Position numbers and translations under genes: made by a program. DNA of 64,000 nucleotides from Aporrectodea caliginosa (Eukaryota; Annelida; Clitellata; Crassiclitellata; Lumbricidae), in contig JACEVL010000469.1 of assembly GCA_020284085.1 (NCBI GenBank), forward strand, positions 1,222,501-1,286,500, in the 5' to 3' direction. Each line of letters starts with the position of its first letter. Positions within the stretch are counted from its first letter, which is position 1. The notes beneath the pieces were generated by a model that saw nothing but the letters and a program-made list of their open reading frames with translations, made no database searches and was not told the DNA's origin. Positions 19,396-31,153 of this stretch are shown in pieces.

Positions 19396-21238
19396 AAGAA
19401 CTATGTAGCCTATGGTAATTAAATTTTAATTAGGCCTACCATACATTATAGGCTAGTTCTTTTTAGAAAGTCCTTTCTAGATTTTAGCCTATAAGCTTTT
19501 AAATAGACGTAGAACTGAAACTAAAACTAACGCTCTAATTTTAATTAGTGTTACATCAGAACAAAAATTATTTAGAAAATAAAAATTGAACTGAAACTAA
19601 ATTTATTGCGATCGGAAAAGTAAAATTAGAACTTAAACTCAAATGTTCAGATCTGAACAAAATAAAAACTAGAGCTCACAAATTTACTGAACTAGAATGG
19701 CACTGCTAGGTGCTAATTCAAATGACCTCACCCACTGTACCATCTCCTTTCCAGTGATATTCATAAGTTCCAATAAATAGGTCTCCGCTGCTCCTCCTTC
19801 TCTACCGAGTTTTAGCCCACACCTTTTCCAGCTTTCTTCGTCGTCCATTAAGTTCAGACACTTTTAATCTAAAATCATTTTTGACCTTTGGAATTTGCTT
19901 CGGAGCAAAACCTAATCCTACCTAGCCTACCCCTCCAATTTTATTTATGAGTTTCCACCTTTGATTAAATTGATTCTCACGACGTATGTATTTGATCACC
20001 AAGGACTAAAGTAATGGAATCTACATATTACTGTAGCCGCTGAAGATGTGTTTTCTTTCTTTTCTCACATCCTAATGGCCACGTGGGCGTCTTGATGACG
20101 CGGGAACTACTTTTTCTGCTTAGGCCTACACGTCATAAACTCGAAATAGCGCAACATTAATCACTTTAAGAAATCTTCCGTTTTCTAAAAAAAACTAAAC
20201 ACACTAAGGCCTATACCGTACAACAACCTCTCTGCCTCCTTCATTCTCTGATCTCTCTGTAACAGTCACACAACATCCTTTGAGACCCCTTCGGACTTGA
20301 CGCAGCGAGGACGTTTGGTGCTCTGTGCCTGTAAATCTCGCTTTAGAAACGTTCGAGCTATGAATTTCGAAAGAAGTCGCCTTTAACAGCTCCATAGGCG
20401 CAGATTTTTATTCTGTCGGTGGCATCCGATCGACTCCACTTTTAAAACGTAAATGTTAATATACACGATTTTGTAGGGGGAACCCTGGGGGACCATAGGC
20501 CTAAATGACCCTACCCTGTTCATTTTTTAATGAATTGATCGGCTGAGGTCCTTTGGCACGGCTGACCGCTTGAATAGGCGCCACGCCATTTATGGTCTCA
20601 CTGTGCACGAACAGTGGTTCTCAGCTTTTCCATTGAATTATACATTAATTTTTTATCCAAAGTTTCATTTATTTATGTGCTTGCCGTTAGTTCTCTCCAT
20701 GGTGTAGGATACACCATGGTTCTCTCCGTTCGATCGAGTTTGTGATGTCATCGTTACTGGAGCTCCTGATGTGATTACGTCATATCAACTTATTGCCGTG
20801 ATCAGTGACCTCTGTCGGTCAGCGTACGTGTGATTGCATTTAGACGACCGCTTAATATTGTTAGCGATGTTATTGAAGTGCAGTCTTCAATTTCCCCGAA
20901 CCAGTTCTCGCTCCCAACCGTCCGTTGAACCGTTCACGTTGAGTTTTTGTCCTACCACTTTGTAATGAGATCCAGACAATGCGACGTTGCTCAGCAATTC
21001 GCTTACTACATCACAATTCACAACGCCTCTGGGTCAATGCAATTTTCCCGTTTACTACGTAAGCAGGTATTAAGCGCGGGCATATCTAGGACATTTCTAT
21101 GCCCTTTTTAGATTCGAGCGTGCAGAGTTGTTTCCTTCGAACGAGAAGGACTTTTGTGATTGAACTAGGCCTATTCGTTTAATTATTAATTATACGCTAC
21201 GTCCGAAGTACAATGATTGTGTTTCTTATCTTGTGTTA
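19396..21238. other. Gene-free stretch with a small perfect palindrome
   Basis: No gene recognised. At 20697-20719, CCATGGTGTA and TACACCATGG form a perfect 10-bp stem with a GGA loop, bracketed by TTCTCTCC on both sides. Several CRE-like words (ATTACGTCAT at about 20775, TGATGACG at about 20093) occur but do not mark a defined promoter. Confidence 0.5.
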
Positions 21239-21452
21239 TAATAATAATAATATCTTTTCTTTAATAAGCGCCTGACAAACGCACTGCGCTGTACATTTAG
21301 GCTACATGTTATGCAATTTAAATCTTAACTACTAACAGAACAGACAGCTTGCAATACAACGGCGCTAATAGCAGCCTACAAAGCATATCCGCCCAACGGG
21401 GGCTCGAACTCGGTACCTCTCGGTCTCTGTGCCAGATGTTATCCAAAGCGCC
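21239..21452 (-). repeat. tRNA-like SINE, near full length
   Basis: An ATAATAAT tail on the left, a body with AAGCGCCTGACAAACGCACT and CTAACAGAACAGACAGC, and a head at the right. On the reverse strand the head reads GGATAACATCTGGCACAG then GAGTTCGAGCCCCC (B-box-like). It serves as reference for the copies at 10.8, 12.7 and 41.4 kb. Confidence 0.85.
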
Positions 21453-21457
21453 ACGTT

Positions 21458-21596
21458 CATGGGCGTAGCCATGAAAAAATTTTGGGAGGGGGTTTAAGAT
21501 TTTTTGTATTTCGCATGTAAAAGCCTATAAACAATTTCCGGAAACTTATTTGGGGGGGGGAGGTTGAACCCCGAAAACCACCTAAATACGCCCATG
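21458..21596. mobile_element. hAT-like MITE, CATGGGCGTA family, copy 3
   Basis: The ends CATGGGCGTAGCC and AAATACGCCCATG are inverted. Flanks GCCACGTT (21450-21457) and GCTATGTT (21597-21604) match at six of eight. It is inserted at the 5' end of the adjacent SINE. Confidence 0.78.
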
Positions 21597-21604
21597 GCTA
21601 TGTT

Positions 21605-23520
21605 ACGATGCAATTCAATATCGAGACAGCGCCGACACACCGACTTCCAGATGCATTTTCAGATGTCAGTGTGTTGGCATTCTTTCGATGCTGACAGATG
21701 AAAAAGAAGAAATTTCGAGGTTACGATGAGGTGGATAAGAGACAGTTTAAGCTGAAGTCAATCGAACTGAATGACACCATAGCGATGTTGCGTTTTAACA
21801 TCATATGCTCGTTTGGACTGGCACAGAAACTGATTAACAGCACGGCCCTTAAAGCCTGGCTCGTTGTGTGTGGTCTTTGGAATTAGCCATATTTTACATT
21901 AGCTTGCATTGATATCAATTATAGGGAACTTCGTTGTAAATTTTGTGTGTGATCTCCTATTCACATAGTATAATTTGTAATAAAGAAACTTTGGCTATTA
22001 TTTTTAATTAGTATAGTACAGGCAGGTCTACAGTCCTGAGAGTGCTGTAGCCTATCCCTTTTGGATTATTATCATTTTTCTCTTGTTCCTCTGTGCGACC
22101 ATATATGGTGAATAAAAGACTGATATATTTTATGTTACACGAGAACTGTCAGACTTATGAATGGAGATCTGTTGTTTGGGTTCTGTCCACCACTGTTGGC
22201 TTTTCTAGTTATTCAAGCATTGCTCGAACCGATGAACTTTTAGCTCTCGATGACATTTAACATCGTTTAGATCTACGGTCTCCCGTAACGAGCCCCTGTA
22301 ATTAGTTTCTCTATTGAAGAGTCTCGATATGCATTTCTATTCACAATTATGTATATGTTGGCCCTATATCTGTGCGTCTACCCGTGTCTTAATCTTCCGG
22401 ACAAATTTACCAAGCGCATTTTCTTCGTTCAACTCTCCCGAACGTCAACTTCATCCGTACGTTCTCAAACAGAAGTATAGATCTATTGGGTATGGATTAC
22501 CAGTTCATGCAATACAAAGTCAATACAATACACGAACCAAGGGGTTAGACAAGTCGTTTGCACCGGTTGGGTTGTTGACCCTAAGGCTTAAGGTCAACAA
22601 GGCTTAAGCCGACCGGTGTCAAACCGCGTCATCCATACTGAGGTGCTTTGCGCCTAAACCACTACAACAGTTGAGGTTGCAAAATTATTATCCAGCCATT
22701 TAACCTTTTATCTCATAAATCCACCTCGAATTGTTTACGAAGTCGCAGGCCACTTTGCGCAAATCCAACGAACACGACATTCTTCTTCTATGTCTTCAAA
22801 ACGCGACGCCATTATTGCACAAATAATAGTCACGTCACCGTTTCTGGGCCTCACAATGCTCCGACGTCAAACCCGTATATAAATAATTACACTCGCCATT
22901 TGTCGGCGGACGTGTGCAACTGTGCAATGTCGTCTAAAATTGCTTATTATCTTTTCATATTGAGATTTTTGTCCATTCTTTAGCTATAATGCCATTTTCG
23001 CAAAATGGAACTTTGCAAAGACCAAAGTAAAGGAATTACTGGAAAGATCGCAAAATGGAGTTTTCGCTACCAAATCCTACCAATGAATTTGAATGAAAAC
23101 GAGCTATTTTATGTTGTTAGGACTGAAATTACCCTTGATTATTTCTTTCCGTTCCATTGTGAAGAGCAAAGATAAAAAAATTAAGCTGGGAGTCTCACTG
23201 TGAAAAGTAAAGGCACTCGCATAGGCTAAAAGAAAAGACTGTTGCTTTTTTAAAGATATTTTACTGACGATTGAGTCTTCAAACTGTAACATAACCAATA
23301 CTCCACATTTGAAGCATTTCAACGAAATCACAGACCAATCAAATTTGACAATAAATACACATTGACACGATGTTTAGTAGCGTTATATCACCTTCATAAC
23401 CCCTGCAATTTCATACCTGTGTACGTCTAAGACAGATTAACACGGAAATAAGAACCTAAGGCAAACAAAGATAGATGGATGTAATTATAAGGCAGACAAA
23501 AAGAAGACAAACAAAGAAAC
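21605..23520. other. Gene-free stretch, nothing recognised
   Basis: No supported gene. A local inverted pair CACCGGT/ACCGGTG at about 22562-22618 surrounds AAGGCTTAAGGTC. Short open frames of 62-97 codons show no family features. Confidence 0.5.
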
Positions 23521-23539
23521 AGACGAACAGTAAAATCAT

Positions 23540-23672
23540 GTAGATAGACAGACAGACAGACAGACAGACGGACATACAGACAGATAGACAGTCAGCCAGA
23601 CATACAGACAGACAGACAAACATACAGACAGACAAACATACATACATACATACATACATACATACATACAGA
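23540..23672. repeat. (GACA)n then (CATA)n microsatellite
   Basis: GACA repeats change to CATACATA repeats. Confidence 0.93.
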
Positions 23673-23732
23673 CTTGTAATTGTAATTACGACCATTTATA
23701 TAGCGTCGTTGGCAGCAAGCTACTTCTAGCTA
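23673..23732 (+). repeat. Dispersed TTGTAATTACGAC repeat fragment
   Basis: TTGTAATTGTAATTACGAC, TATAGCG and GCAAGCTACTTCTAG recur at 32432-32499, and inverted at 33432-33472. Confidence 0.65.
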
Positions 23733-23737
23733 GACGG

Positions 23738-23812
23738 AGAGACAGACACAGACAGACAACAGGCAGACAGACAGACAGTCATACAGACATACAGACAGAC
23801 AGACAGACAGAG
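23738..23812. repeat. (GACA)n microsatellite
   Basis: GACA repeats with interruptions. Confidence 0.9.
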
Positions 23813-24093
23813 GCGGAAGGCGAAGAAGAGAAAGCGCAGAATGAACGGACCTTCTTGTGCAAATAGAGCGTGGGTTGAAGTGCCACTGGTAAGATTTGTC
23901 GAAAACATTTGCCATCCCATTGAAGCAATTATCAGGCGCCACACGTCCGAAGGGCGGCTTTATATCCGTTCTTTGCCCTACCAAGAAAACCCACTCCATG
24001 GGTCCTTATATATATCCATTTACAATGTATATAATTCTCACAGCTAGGCCTATATTCAATAAAATCTTACACTCAGCATATATTTGCGTACTA

Positions 24094-24097
24094 TAAT

Positions 24098-24153
<56 letters not shown>

Positions 24154-24215
24154 CTATATATTTGTCTATGTAGGCCTATAGACCAATATATATATATATA
24201 TATAATATGTGTAAA
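24094..24215. repeat. (AT)n repeats
   Basis: Two long TA/AT dinucleotide blocks lie in an AT-rich region reaching to about 24430. 24430-25130 holds no recognised gene. Confidence 0.9.
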
Positions 24216-25134
24216 TATTTTAAATACTATTTATAGTAATATAAACAGTAAGAAAAATCGATATGTGTAGTTATTACTAGTTATAGACCAAACAAATTAA
24301 ATGTAATCTAAATAATTATATTAAATAAATTATATATATTTATAGAATTATATATAATATATTTCTTACCGTGTATATTACTATATATTATAGTATACAA
24401 CATGGATATAGGCTAAATATGTATATACGTACTATATTACACGCGTGTGGTGAATACCAAATAGCCTACCTAAGCATTGTTATAGAGTCAATGTATACGA
24501 AATGTAGAATGACTGCCATGTCTTGCGAGGGCTATTTCCACCAATCGTACAACGACGATACAACCTCCGCCCAAGACGTCATAACTTTGAACTGCCTGCT
24601 AAGGACGTGAAGAACTTTATCCCTCGTGTACTTTACAAACGCTTGCCCTAAGTCTCACCTGACTGCACACCTGTCTGGTTTTTTTGGGGTTTTTTGTGTT
24701 TTGATTTCATTATTTAACATATTTCTATTGTAACTGGTTGCGGTCTGTCAACCTGTCAGAAAATAAAACGAATATCTATTCATGTATTGTAACGATAACA
24801 GTAATAAAATCTAAACGAATCAAAGACAAATCATTATACGGAGTGATGGAAACATTGCATGGGTGGTTAACTCGGCCATTCCCGTATAGAGTCAACATGG
24901 TGAGGTGCGTAGACACTTTAGTGCCAGACCCACGCTTGGAAAGGAGGTGGGTAACGTCAGCGGCCGTGACAGCCATAAGCTGTCGTTAGACACTGGACAG
25001 TACATTTGGGTGGTGGAGACTCGTGAGGGAGGTGGATTGGGGGAGGTGGATTGGGGTCAGACGTCGTTGCTGTCTAGACATTGACGGCAGATGCTCGTCC
25101 GATAGACAGGAGGCCATCCAGTTCCGTCTGTCTC

Positions 25135-25235
25135 CTCTTCCTCCTCCACCTCCTCCTCCTCCTCCTCCTCCTCCTCCTCCTCCTCCTCTTCCTCCTCCTC
25201 ATCATCACCACCACCATCACCATCATCATCAACAT
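25135..25235. repeat. (CTC)n / (ATC)n microsatellite
   Basis: CCT triplets pass into ATC/ACC triplets. Confidence 0.95.
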
Positions 25236-25344
25236 CATCTGGGGCATCTGGAATGGTCTCCCGTTGGAGATATACGCCTGTTATACCTAGGGATAATTCA
25301 TCTACGTTCTAAAGGCTCCTTAAGACTTACTTGTATCACCGTGG

Positions 25345-25420
25345 TTGGACTGGGAGCGCCTCTGAGTAGGCTTCTTGAAGGGGCGCTATATAAATTCCTG
25401 AAATGAATGAATGAATAGCC
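25345..25420 (+). repeat. SINE 3'-end fragment with GAAT tail
   Basis: CTGGGAGCGCCTCTGAGTAG, TTCTTGAAGGGGCGCTATA and then ATGAATGAATGA: the best example of the common SINE end, with its tail. Confidence 0.8.
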
Positions 25421-25439
25421 TGATGCTGATATGATGGTC

Positions 25440-25632
25440 CATTTCCTCCTCTGCATCTTCCTCCTACTCTTCCTTCTCCTCTTCCTTCTTCTTGTTCTTG
25501 TTCTTGTTCTTGTTCTCCTCCTCCTTCTCCCCTCCTCCTCCTTCTTCTCCTCCTCCTTCTTCTCCTCCTCCTTCTTCTCCTCCTCCACCTCCTCTTCCTT
25601 CTCCTTATTCTTCTTCCTCTTCCTCTTTTTCT
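25440..25632. repeat. Polypyrimidine CTC/CTT tract
   Basis: An almost pure pyrimidine + strand. The open frames rich in Ser, Leu, Arg and Glu are artefacts. Confidence 0.93.
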
Positions 25633-25805
25633 GCTTCTGCTTCGGTGGTCATCCATCATTCGTCCAGCCTCATTTTGTTCCCTATAGGACAGAGGTCCAC
25701 TCTCCATCCACCAATCAGTCCATACTTCAGTCATCTTCTTCTTTCTTCTCTTCCTCCAAACCTCATCTCCGACGCCCCATTCAAGACTAATGGTGAGATG
25801 ATTGC

Positions 25806-25970
<165 letters not shown>

Positions 25971-26039
25971 TTAAAGACGTACACAGGCAGACATGATTTA
26001 CACAGACAAATGGACACACTCCGTAAATAAAAAATAAAT

Positions 26040-26385
26040 ATATAGATAGGTAAATGGATAGATAGATAGATGGTGGATGGATGTAAGGATGGATGGATGG
26101 ATGGATGGATGGATGGATGGATGGATGGATGGATGGATGGATGGATGGATGGATAGATAGATGGATGATAGATGGATGGATGGATGGATGGATGGATGGA
26201 TGGATGGATAGATAGATGGATGGATGGATGGATGGATGGATGGATGGATGGATGGATGGATGGATGGATGGATGGATGGATGGATGGATGGATGGATGGA
26301 TGGATGGATGGATGGATGGATGGATGGATGGATGGATGGATGGATGGATGGATGGATGGATGGATGGATAGACAGACAGAGAGAC

Positions 26386-26424
<39 letters not shown>

Positions 26425-26435
26425 GAAAAAGACAT
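26040..26435. repeat. (GGAT)n microsatellite with GACA end
   Basis: About 320 bp of GGAT repeats with AGAT interruptions, ending in GACA repeats. The long Met-Asp-Gly-Trp and Ser-Ile-His-Pro frames are artefacts. 26436-26868 is a GC-richer unique stretch with no gene I can support. Confidence 0.97.
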
Positions 26436-27085
26436 TAAGACGGAGAAACAACTGCATAGCATAAAGTGACTCCTTTGTTATCCTTTCAAGAATTCCATCG
26501 ATCCAAACAACGGCTGACCAATCACTCCATCGATCCCATAATCCTCTTCCAGCTGTCCCACGGAGAAGAAGGGGACCGAGAAGGAACCCAGACCCCCTCT
26601 GCCTTCGCTCCCTCTGGGGTCGATGGAAATCAACTCTCCTCCAAAGCGCCGTCTTTATGTCGCTGGTGTCATGCGCCGCCAACAACGGCGGCGGCGACGG
26701 CGTCACGACGACCGAACGGCGTTGGCGCATGGCTCTTGAGGCTCAACAGATGGCGCGAAACTAGCCTCAGAAACAATAGCACCGGGCGCTGTAAGATTTT
26801 GAGTTTGCGTGCGGTGTATAGAGAGAGAATTACATGTATAGGTATTCGCATGTAAATGTAGCCTACACGTTATTATCATAGTTGTTAAAAACGGTACAAT
26901 CAAAATAAAAAACGGAAAAACACGTCGTTTTATTCAAAATAATAAAAAGCGAAAAAAAACGGGGAAAAAATGGAAAAGCAAATAATTCGCATTTTGGACA
27001 ACTTAGAAATTCAAATAACTTTTATAAATTTTATTTCCAGTACTCTGATGTTTATTTCTCAACTGATGACACTAAATAGTGACTT

Positions 27086-27779
27086 CATCATCATCATCAG
27101 GATCCATGGGCCGAAAGCCCGTAGGTGTCCAATGCAAATTTCGTCATCCGTTTCCATAATCCTCTGTCTTGCGCCAATACACTCAAACTGTGTAGGTCTT
27201 GTTTGCACCAATCCCTGATGTCATCAGTCCATTCCCTGTTAGGTCTTCCTCTTCGTCCACTTCCATCCATCATACCCATCATGACAGTTTTTATTTTTCT
27301 ATTATTGTCCATTCTGCATATATGTCCAAACAGACCCAATTTCCTTCTCATTACTGACTGTATTAGATCTTCCTTTATGTGTAATCTTCTTCGGACCTCC
27401 TTATTTGTCACCTTCATTGTCCAATTCAGATGCAATATTCTTCTATAGCAGTACATTTCAAAAGCCAGGATTTTATCATGATCAGTCTTTTTAATTGTCC
27501 AGGCCTCACACGCATAAAGAGCTGTACTAAACACGCAAGTTTTCAAGACATTCAGCTTTGTCTTATAACTAATTTGCTTACTATTCCAGATGGAATTTAG
27601 TCCTGCCATAACTCCCTTTGCCTTTGCTATTCTTGCCTTTATGTCCTTTGTACAATCATTATTCCATGTTAACAGACTACCTAAGTACACAAATTCTGTT
27701 ACATTCTCAATCACCTCATCTTGCACTTTTATTTCCCTGTCTATTGTCTTCTTGCCAAATACCATTGTTTTTGTTTTAT
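27086..27779 (-). mobile_element. 5'-truncated non-LTR retrotransposon (LINE) insertion
   Basis: A 694-bp fragment on the reverse strand is flanked by the 14-bp duplication CTAAATAGTGACTT (27072-27085 and 27780-27793). Its 3' end is a TGATGATGATG tail right after the stop codon. It begins inside ORF2, a typical 5' truncation. The duplication lies wholly inside the hAT-like element, so the LINE inserted later. Confidence 0.9.
27097..27779 (-). pseudogene. LINE ORF2 C-terminal fragment (post-catalytic reverse transcriptase region)
   Basis: About 227 uninterrupted codons end at TGA (27097). Recognisable features in order are KTKTMVFG, VTEFVYLGSLLTWNND, ALYACEAWTI, FEMYCYRRIL, GLFGHICRMDNN and GRRGRPNREWTDDI, ending AHGS. 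These belong to the thumb and C-terminal part of LINE reverse transcriptases (RTE/CR1-like layout). The YADD active site and endonuclease are absent. The lack of stops suggests a fairly recent insertion. Confidence 0.9.
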
Positions 27780-28387
27780 CTAAATAGTGACTTAAATTAG
27801 ATGAATCCTTGAAAGAACAGAGACAATGTAAGGATATCAGACAAAAATTAAATTGAACAAATAATAACAGACAGTAAATAAATAAAGTTACATAAAAAAA
27901 TAAAAACGGGAAAAAAACGGGACGAAAAATAAAAAACCAAAAAACGACGTTTTTTGAGGAAAAAAACCGAAAAAAACGTTTTTCACAACTATGGTTATTA
28001 TATAGCAACCTATGGCCTCGACCCTGCAGTGCTCGCTGTCCAATGAATTGATAGAATGAGATCCTTCACCACCGCTGTCCGTTTGAATGAGCGACATGAC
28101 ATTCAAGGTCCCCGTGTACGGACCGTGCTAATTCAAATCTCTGAAATAGGCAAACATTGGTATGCGAACCGACTACCGCACGCACAGAGACGGATGGGAC
28201 GTGAGCTCTTACCGATGAAGCCAACCAGATCAGCATGTAATCGGAACCTCATGCAAGTTATTTCTTGCGCCATTTTTATTATTATATATTCTTGTGCGCC
28301 ATTTTAATTATTATATAGCTCCTTACCTTAGCACTCAGTCCTTCCTCGCGCTGTCAACGCATCGGGCGACCAGCCTAATCTGTGTCG

Positions 28388-28475
28388 TTTCTGTTGCGGT
28401 AATTTGTTTTACCCGGGAGGGCTGCAAACCCTCCGCGGCCGGGCTTGGGACCGGCACAGGTTTAGCAGGAACCTG
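28388..28475. other. GC-rich segment with a strong hairpin
   Basis: GGAGGGCTGCAAACCCTCC forms a 6-bp stem, followed by GGCCGGGCTTGGGACCGGC. It may be the end of a retroelement; it is not a recognised RNA gene. Confidence 0.4.
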
Positions 28476-28510
28476 AGGCGGAGTTAAATAATATAGCTCT
28501 ACATATCCAT

Positions 28511-28795
28511 AAAGTAGAAAAGAAAAGCTGTCTATGTCGAGTAAACCACGACAGGCAGCCATGGCTATGAATTTATTAGACACTTCGTTTTTCTTAGCCT
28601 CGGCATATAAGGGCAGTTGACCAGCCATTTCCCTCGCCGCTTGATTTTGCTATTCACAATGTGCGGCTAATGTACTCATTATAACTGATGTGTTGGTTAG
28701 AGGTCTAAAGTGGAGCAAGAATCTCTAGACAACCTGTTACGTGTGGACTTGAACCTGTACCCTTCGAATGACAGTTCAGTACCCTAACCATGTAG
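28511..28795 (-). repeat. tRNA-Asp-like SINE, reverse orientation
   Basis: The reverse strand reads GGTTAGGGTACTGAACTGTC then AGGTTCAAGTCC (B-box-like). The body matches the copies at 5.0 and 11.9 kb. Confidence 0.75.
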
Positions 28796-29067
28796 GCCTA
28801 CCTCAGAATGTCTATAGACCGAATGGTATTTCTTAGAATAAGGATATTTTTGTGTTGGTTAAGTTCTATAGATTACGCTTAGGTCAGACTGTTGTTTGGC
28901 TAGACTATTAATAATCGTAGTCTAAGGAAACCATCAATCATACGACGTTGTTCTCTGACAAAACTCCACTCTCTTCTATTGCAGAACCATCAGCATATTA
29001 TATAATGCATAGCGCATCAATCAACCGGCGTTTCAAGGCGTTTCTCAGTCAAAAATGGTTATCAGTT

Positions 29068-29425
29068 TTAGAATAAGAAGAAGAAGAAGGAAAAGGAGGA
29101 GGAGCAGGAAGAGCAGGAGCAGGAGCAGGAGCAGGAAGCAGGAGGAGGAGCAGAAGAAGGAGCAGGAGGAACAAGAACAGGAAGGAGAACAAGAAAAGAA
29201 CAAGAAGAAGAAGAAGGGAAGGAGAAGGAGAACAAGAACAAGGAAGAACAAGAAGAATAAGAACAAGAAGAACAAGAATGGAAGAACAAGGGGAGGGAGG
29301 AAGAGGAAGAAGAACAACTACAGTCTCTTATCAAGAACCTGAGAACAAAACATGGAGAACAAGAAGAACAAGAACAAGAACAAGAACAAGAACAAGAACA
29401 AGGTAAAATATTCAAATAAAAGAAC
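29068..29425. repeat. Polypurine GAA/GGA/AAC tract
   Basis: About 350 bp of low-complexity GAAGAA, GGAGCA and AAGAAC units. Lys/Arg/Glu and Ser/Cys frames here are artefacts. Confidence 0.95.
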
Positions 29426-29874
29426 AAGAACAAGAATAAAAAGCACGTTATAATTTATAAATCTGTTTCAATAAAAGCCTTATTCATGCCGATTAGGAGA
29501 ACACACCCGATATTTACTGCTGCGAGAACGAAAAACGATGTTTTTGTACGGCACCCTATGTGATTTACTCGTCGCGCCGTCGGCTGTCAAGGAAAGAAGC
29601 GGCTGTCAGAAAATGGCGGCAAGTAATCGAATCTCTGATTCTGGCCAGTTCCGGTCAGCTGACGTCGCCGTAATTTGTGACGGAGTTAGGATGTCGGATC
29701 GTTCGCTTCAAATGTCCAGATTTCACACCCACGGCTTCCCCTTCCTTCTCCTTTCCTCTCTCTCTCCACCCAGGTGCAGTTGACCAACTATGTCCATCCT
29801 CGGAAGTTTCCTGTTGCCCTTCCAGGCTATAACCCGAATCCCCGCTATATGAACCATTTAATTGAAGCCAATTC

Positions 29875-30075
29875 ATGTATGTATGTATGTATGTATGTAT
29901 GTATGTATGCAGGTATGTGTGTGTAATGTGTATGTAATACTATGTATGTATGTATGCTTGTGTATTTATCTATGTATATATATGTATGCGTGTGTATATG
30001 TGTATGTGTGCACGTATGTATGCATGTAGCCTATGTATGTAGGTAGGTCTGTCTGCATATGTATGTTTGTATGTA
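29875..30075. repeat. (GTAT)n microsatellite
   Basis: GTAT repeats with GT-rich interruptions. 29430-29874 between this and the purine tract has no gene I can support. Confidence 0.93.
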
Positions 30076-30531
30076 TTCTATTATATTGTATAACTTACTC
30101 TATTATATAAAGTTCTATTGTTTGGTTTTAATGGTCATCTGTGGATCGTCAGAGCTAAATGTAGACATTCAATGGAGTCGGAGCTAATTTCGTTCCGACA
30201 ATAAAATTGCTGGCTCTCCCTATAATACACCGTCATTAGTGGCTTACAGATGAGCTCGTTTTCCAGTAGATTAACAGGATCAGAGCTTCTTTGAGGTACA
30301 TAAAAGGCGCTATATAAAGTGTCCATGCTGTTGCGAGCTACTTCTAAGTCGAAGACCAACATTGATTAAACGTCAAGTTTTTTATGATTCTATTCAAATT
30401 CTCGTTTTGTTTTACATTTCTCTTTAACCGCCATGTTTTCGACTCCCTCTACGCTGCTTCCCTGCCACTAGCCTAAGTACCATTAAAATAAGTAAGTAGG
30501 TAAAAAACAAAGACCAGAACCTGACACATGC

Positions 30532-30805
30532 ATTCATACAGACAAGTTTATAAATACATACATAGGCTATATACATGCATACATAGGCTATATACATGCA
30601 TACACATACATACTTACATACATGTACATACATGCATACATTCATTCATGCACAACATACATACATGCATGCATGCGTATATACATACATACATACATAC
30701 ATACATACTTGCATACATACATACATACATACATGTATATATATACATAAATGCATGTATGCATACACACATGCATACTTACTCACATTCATGGATGCAT
30801 ACTTA
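30532..30805. repeat. (CATA)n microsatellite
   Basis: CATA repeats with GCATGCAT interruptions. Confidence 0.95.
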
Positions 30806-30848
30806 GGTACGTACATTGCGAACGCTTTTCATCTATAGGCTACTTAAA

Positions 30849-30920
30849 AAGCGTTCGATTGGTTAAAACGCTCGGCCTGTATAACGCGGAGAATGAGGGT
30901 TCGATTCTAACCCGAGGCAG
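30849..30920 (+). repeat. tRNA-like SINE head
   Basis: GATTGGTTAAAACGC resembles a D-arm with A box and GAGGGTTCGATTCTAAC a T-arm with B box. The acceptor and T stems do not pair well, so this is a SINE head and not a functional tRNA. Confidence 0.65.
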
Positions 30921-30950
30921 TTACTGCGTATTGTATGAATGTGTGTATGT

Positions 30951-31153
30951 ATGAGCACTTGATATAGCGCCCCTTCAAGATTTCTACTCAGAGGCGATCC
31001 CGACTATACAGCGCGGACACTGAATCGGAGTTTCACGCCGAAGCGCATGAGCAATTGCGAGTGAAGGACTTGCCCAGGGTCCCTACGCGGCGGCTTGAGG
31101 TGGATTCGAACTCGCAACCCTCCGGCTGCAAGGCACCGAACATACCCCTACAC
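30951..31153 (-). repeat. SINE, left part, split by a hAT element
   Basis: Read on the reverse strand, a tRNA-like head with GCGAGTTCGAATCC (B box) is followed by CCCTGGGCAAGTCCTTCACT and the common 3' end TTGAAGGGGCGCTATATC. The 5' end continues at 32018-32060 beyond the inserted hAT. Confidence 0.8.

Larger units (their letters stand above)
26877..27993. mobile_element. hAT-like element carrying a nested LINE fragment
   Basis: Inverted ends CATAGTTGTTAAAAACG and CGTTTTTCACAACTATG are followed inward by further inverted AT-rich AACGG/ACGTCGTTTT sequence. The perfect 8-bp duplication GTTATTAT flanks both sides (26869-26876 and 27994-28001). Without the inner LINE and one copy of its duplication the element is about 409 bp and non-coding, so it is non-autonomous. 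Confidence 0.88.

Noticed and set aside
20690..20860. CRE-like promoter cluster
   Set aside because: Only a few short words and a small palindrome; no transcription start context or downstream coding exon.
26466..26855. 129-codon frame in GC-rich DNA
   Set aside because: No recognised motifs, overlapping open frames on the other strand, and no splice or start context.
30849..30920. Functional tRNA gene
   Set aside because: The A- and B-box-like words are present but the T and acceptor stems are broken; it is a SINE head.
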